In this document: positions 6,042 to 7,147 of the stretch, one piece after another | How the letters are laid out: the number at the start of each line of letters is the position of its first letter | Position numbering within the stretch: position 1 is the stretch's first letter | Source of the DNA: an uncultured Prevotella sp. | Lineage (GTDB): Bacteria; Bacteroidota; Bacteroidia; Bacteroidales; Bacteroidaceae | NCBI GenBank assembly: GCA_934190685.1 | Contig: CAKPTK010000110.1 | Span: 1-7,147 of the forward strand | DNA: 7,147 nucleotides | Direction of reading: 5' to 3' | Made by a program: the position numbers and the translations under genes | Notes under the pieces: model-generated | Seen by the model: only the letters and a program-made list of their open reading frames with translations | Told to the model about the DNA's origin: nothing | Database searches by the model: none

Positions 6042-7018
6042 CATTCCCGATAGAACCATGAAAGAAGACTGTTGACCCAACGGATGCTGAACCTGAACCA
6101 ACGGTAGGAACTGACAGGCTTCCCGCCAAAGCCCAAAACGAACTCGCGGGTGTGGCTGCGACTGAACGGCAAGCCGGCATCCATGAAGTAGAAATGCTCA
6201 CAACCATCCAAATGGGCGGTCTTCACACAATGCCACAAGAGCATCGTCTTGGGGTGGAGCAGGGGATTCACCTTGCTCTTGGCGGCAAAATACCATAGGT
6301 AGGCGTCGCCTTCTGAATAGATGACGGCACCGCTGCCGATGACCTTGTCGCGTTGTTGACAGACATAGAGACGGCAATGGTCTTTGTGGCTGACCATCTC
6401 CCGGAATTGCCGTTCGTCGGGCAGATAACTGAGAAGGCGAAAGCGTGTGTGGGCGTGGAGCACTTGGTAGAAACGTTTCACGTTGGCTTCATCTTTGACT
6501 TCCCGCACGGTCACACCCAGATGAGTGGCATTGGTGATGCGTTTCAAGAATTTCTCCGACAACCGGTCTTCGGGGCTGACACTGTGCAGTGAGTTGTGTA
6601 TCTGCATCCACTGCACAGGAAAATAGTTGACCTGTCGGAATTCCTTGTAAGCAAACATCTTTCTTGGCAAGTTGGAAAACTCTATATACAGACACAGTTT
6701 GCGCTTGAGCGTCTGGTCCAATTGGTTGAGCATCAATCTGAAAATGCGTTCCCGGTCGACCCCTTTCTCGTATTCGCCCTCTCCGTAGACCCTTCCTTGG
6801 GTGAACAAGTAGGGCGGCATCAAGGCACCGCGTCGACGCAGCACCACCAACATATGGCCGACTATATGTTCTTGTCCATCGGTGGCAACAAGCATATAGG
6901 GCGTCTGTCCCGGCGTTTTCTCGATGATATGGAAGAGGTCGGGGATATGGAAGAAATTGTGACACACCAGGGGCGGCATGTCTTTACTGTGTCGGATGAT
7001 GCTGATAGAATATTCCAT
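6041..7018 (-). CDS. GNAT/FemAB-like acyltransferase-type protein, function unknown
   Basis: This 325-residue protein resembles the large two-lobed GNAT-fold proteins (FemAB/BioF2-like) found in Bacteroidota, usually annotated only as GNAT-family N-acetyltransferases. The N-terminal lobe (about 1-150) has NFFHIPDLFHIIEKTPGQTPYMLVA and the basic RRRGALMPPYLF segment. The C-terminal lobe (about 155-325) has a strand pattern typical of the second GNAT fold: CRLYVCQQRDKVIGSGAVIY (215-234), AYLWYFAAKS (239-248), then a helix and FYFMDAGLP. The end carries REFVLGFGGKPVSSYRW (291-307), like the FGG segment of FemAB-type enzymes. No signal peptide or membrane segment is seen. Family members move aminoacyl or acyl groups, often onto cell-envelope precursors; the substrate here is unknown. 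The ATG at 7018 is preferred because the MEYSISIIRH segment leads smoothly into the conserved fold; M14 is an alternative. It is convergent with rnpB and divergent from the gene at 7127. Confidence 0.8.
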   Translation of the reverse strand: MEYSISIIRHSKDMPPLVCHNFFHIPDLFHIIEKTPGQTPYMLVATDGQEHIVGHMLVVLRRRGALMPPYLFTQGRVYGEGEYEKGVDRERIFRLMLNQLDQTLKRKLCLYIEFSNLPRKMFAYKEFRQVNYFPVQWMQIHNSLHSVSPEDRLSEKFLKRITNATHLGVTVREVKDEANVKRFYQVLHAHTRFRLLSYLPDERQFREMVSHKDHCRLYVCQQRDKVIGSGAVIYSEGDAYLWYFAAKSKVNPLLHPKTMLLWHCVKTAHLDGCEHFYFMDAGLPFSRSHTREFVLGFGGKPVSSYRWFRFSIRWVNSLLSWFYRE

Positions 7019-7024
7019 ACAACC

Positions 7025-7033
7025 GCAAAATTA
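7025..7033 (-). promoter_or_regulatory. Promoter -7 box for the GNAT-like gene (TAATTTTGC)
   Basis: The minus strand reads TAATTTTGC, identical to the boxes of ispE and dnaB. It ends only 6 nt before the ATG at 7018. With the spacing seen at rnpB (6 nt from box to first base), transcription would begin on the A of the ATG itself, giving a leaderless mRNA. There is no TTTG at the 19-bp spacing, although a T-tract lies upstream. Confidence 0.55.
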
Positions 7034-7086
7034 CTAAATCTTTTCAAAAAAAACATATTGTTCAACCTTTTTCAGCGGAAAGTTTG

Positions 7087-7095
7087 TAATTTTGT
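7087..7095 (+). promoter_or_regulatory. Promoter -7 box for the gene at 7127 (TAATTTTGT)
   Basis: TAATTTTG at 7087-7094 matches the -7 consensus. The predicted start near 7102 gives a leader of about 25 nt before the ATG at 7127, the same spacing as at dnaB. No -33 TTTG is found at 19 bp. It is divergent from the GNAT-like gene's promoter, the two boxes lying about 53 bp apart. Confidence 0.55.
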
Positions 7096-7126
7096 CTATG
7101 CTAACAAAAAGAGATAAATCTAAGAT

Positions 7127-7147
7127 ATGAAAATAGTATTGATAGGA
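7127..7147 (+). CDS. Start of a truncated gene, MKIVLIG, possibly a Rossmann-fold protein
   Basis: Only seven codons are visible before the right edge, reading MKIVLIG. A short basic start followed by a beta-strand and a glycine is how many NAD(P)-binding Rossmann proteins begin, with the glycine opening a GxGxxG loop. A DUF2520/ProC-like oxidoreductase would fit, but so would other proteins. The support is the upstream promoter box at the same spacing as dnaB and an A-rich leader. The identity is a guess. Confidence 0.45.

Overview
The window looks like a chromosomal housekeeping segment of a Bacteroidota bacterium, most likely Bacteroidales and plausibly Prevotellaceae. Three things support this. 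Promoter boxes of the Bacteroidota type (TAnnTTTG) stand in front of five transcription units, one with a TTTG element exactly 19 bp upstream. Starts are A-rich and lack clear Shine-Dalgarno sequences. The gene set (ispE divergent from dnaB, a Gln-Gln mature N-terminus after a signal peptide) fits that order. The genus is inference; no 16S or other marker is present.

Layout. From the left edge to about 3015 three genes lie on the minus strand and are read ispE, then a Nudix hydrolase, then recQ. ispE and the Nudix gene are 5 nt apart and probably translationally coupled; recQ follows after 71 nt and runs off the left edge, so its C-terminus is missing. A 211-bp divergent region (3016-3226) carries one promoter box for ispE and one for dnaB, with repeats between them. 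On the plus strand come dnaB (replicative helicase), a secreted SGNH/GDSL-type hydrolase, and rnpB (RNase P RNA) with its own near-perfect promoter and a hairpin terminator. The last U of that terminator touches the stop codon of a convergent minus-strand gene for a large GNAT/FemAB-like acyltransferase-type protein. That gene's promoter box sits so close to its ATG that its mRNA may be leaderless. It is divergent from a plus-strand gene of which only the first seven codons (MKIVLIG) are visible.

How the parts relate. The genes serve core functions: MEP-pathway isoprenoid synthesis (ispE), DNA replication (dnaB), recombination and repair (recQ) and tRNA 5' maturation (rnpB). The Nudix hydrolase, the secreted SGNH protein and the GNAT-like protein have unknown substrates. 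I see no mobile element, CRISPR array, tRNA, prophage or defence module, and nothing that amounts to a new multi-gene system. The points most worth a second look are the Nudix enzyme coupled to ispE, the possible leaderless transcript, the repeats between the ispE and dnaB promoters, and the compact rnpB locus.
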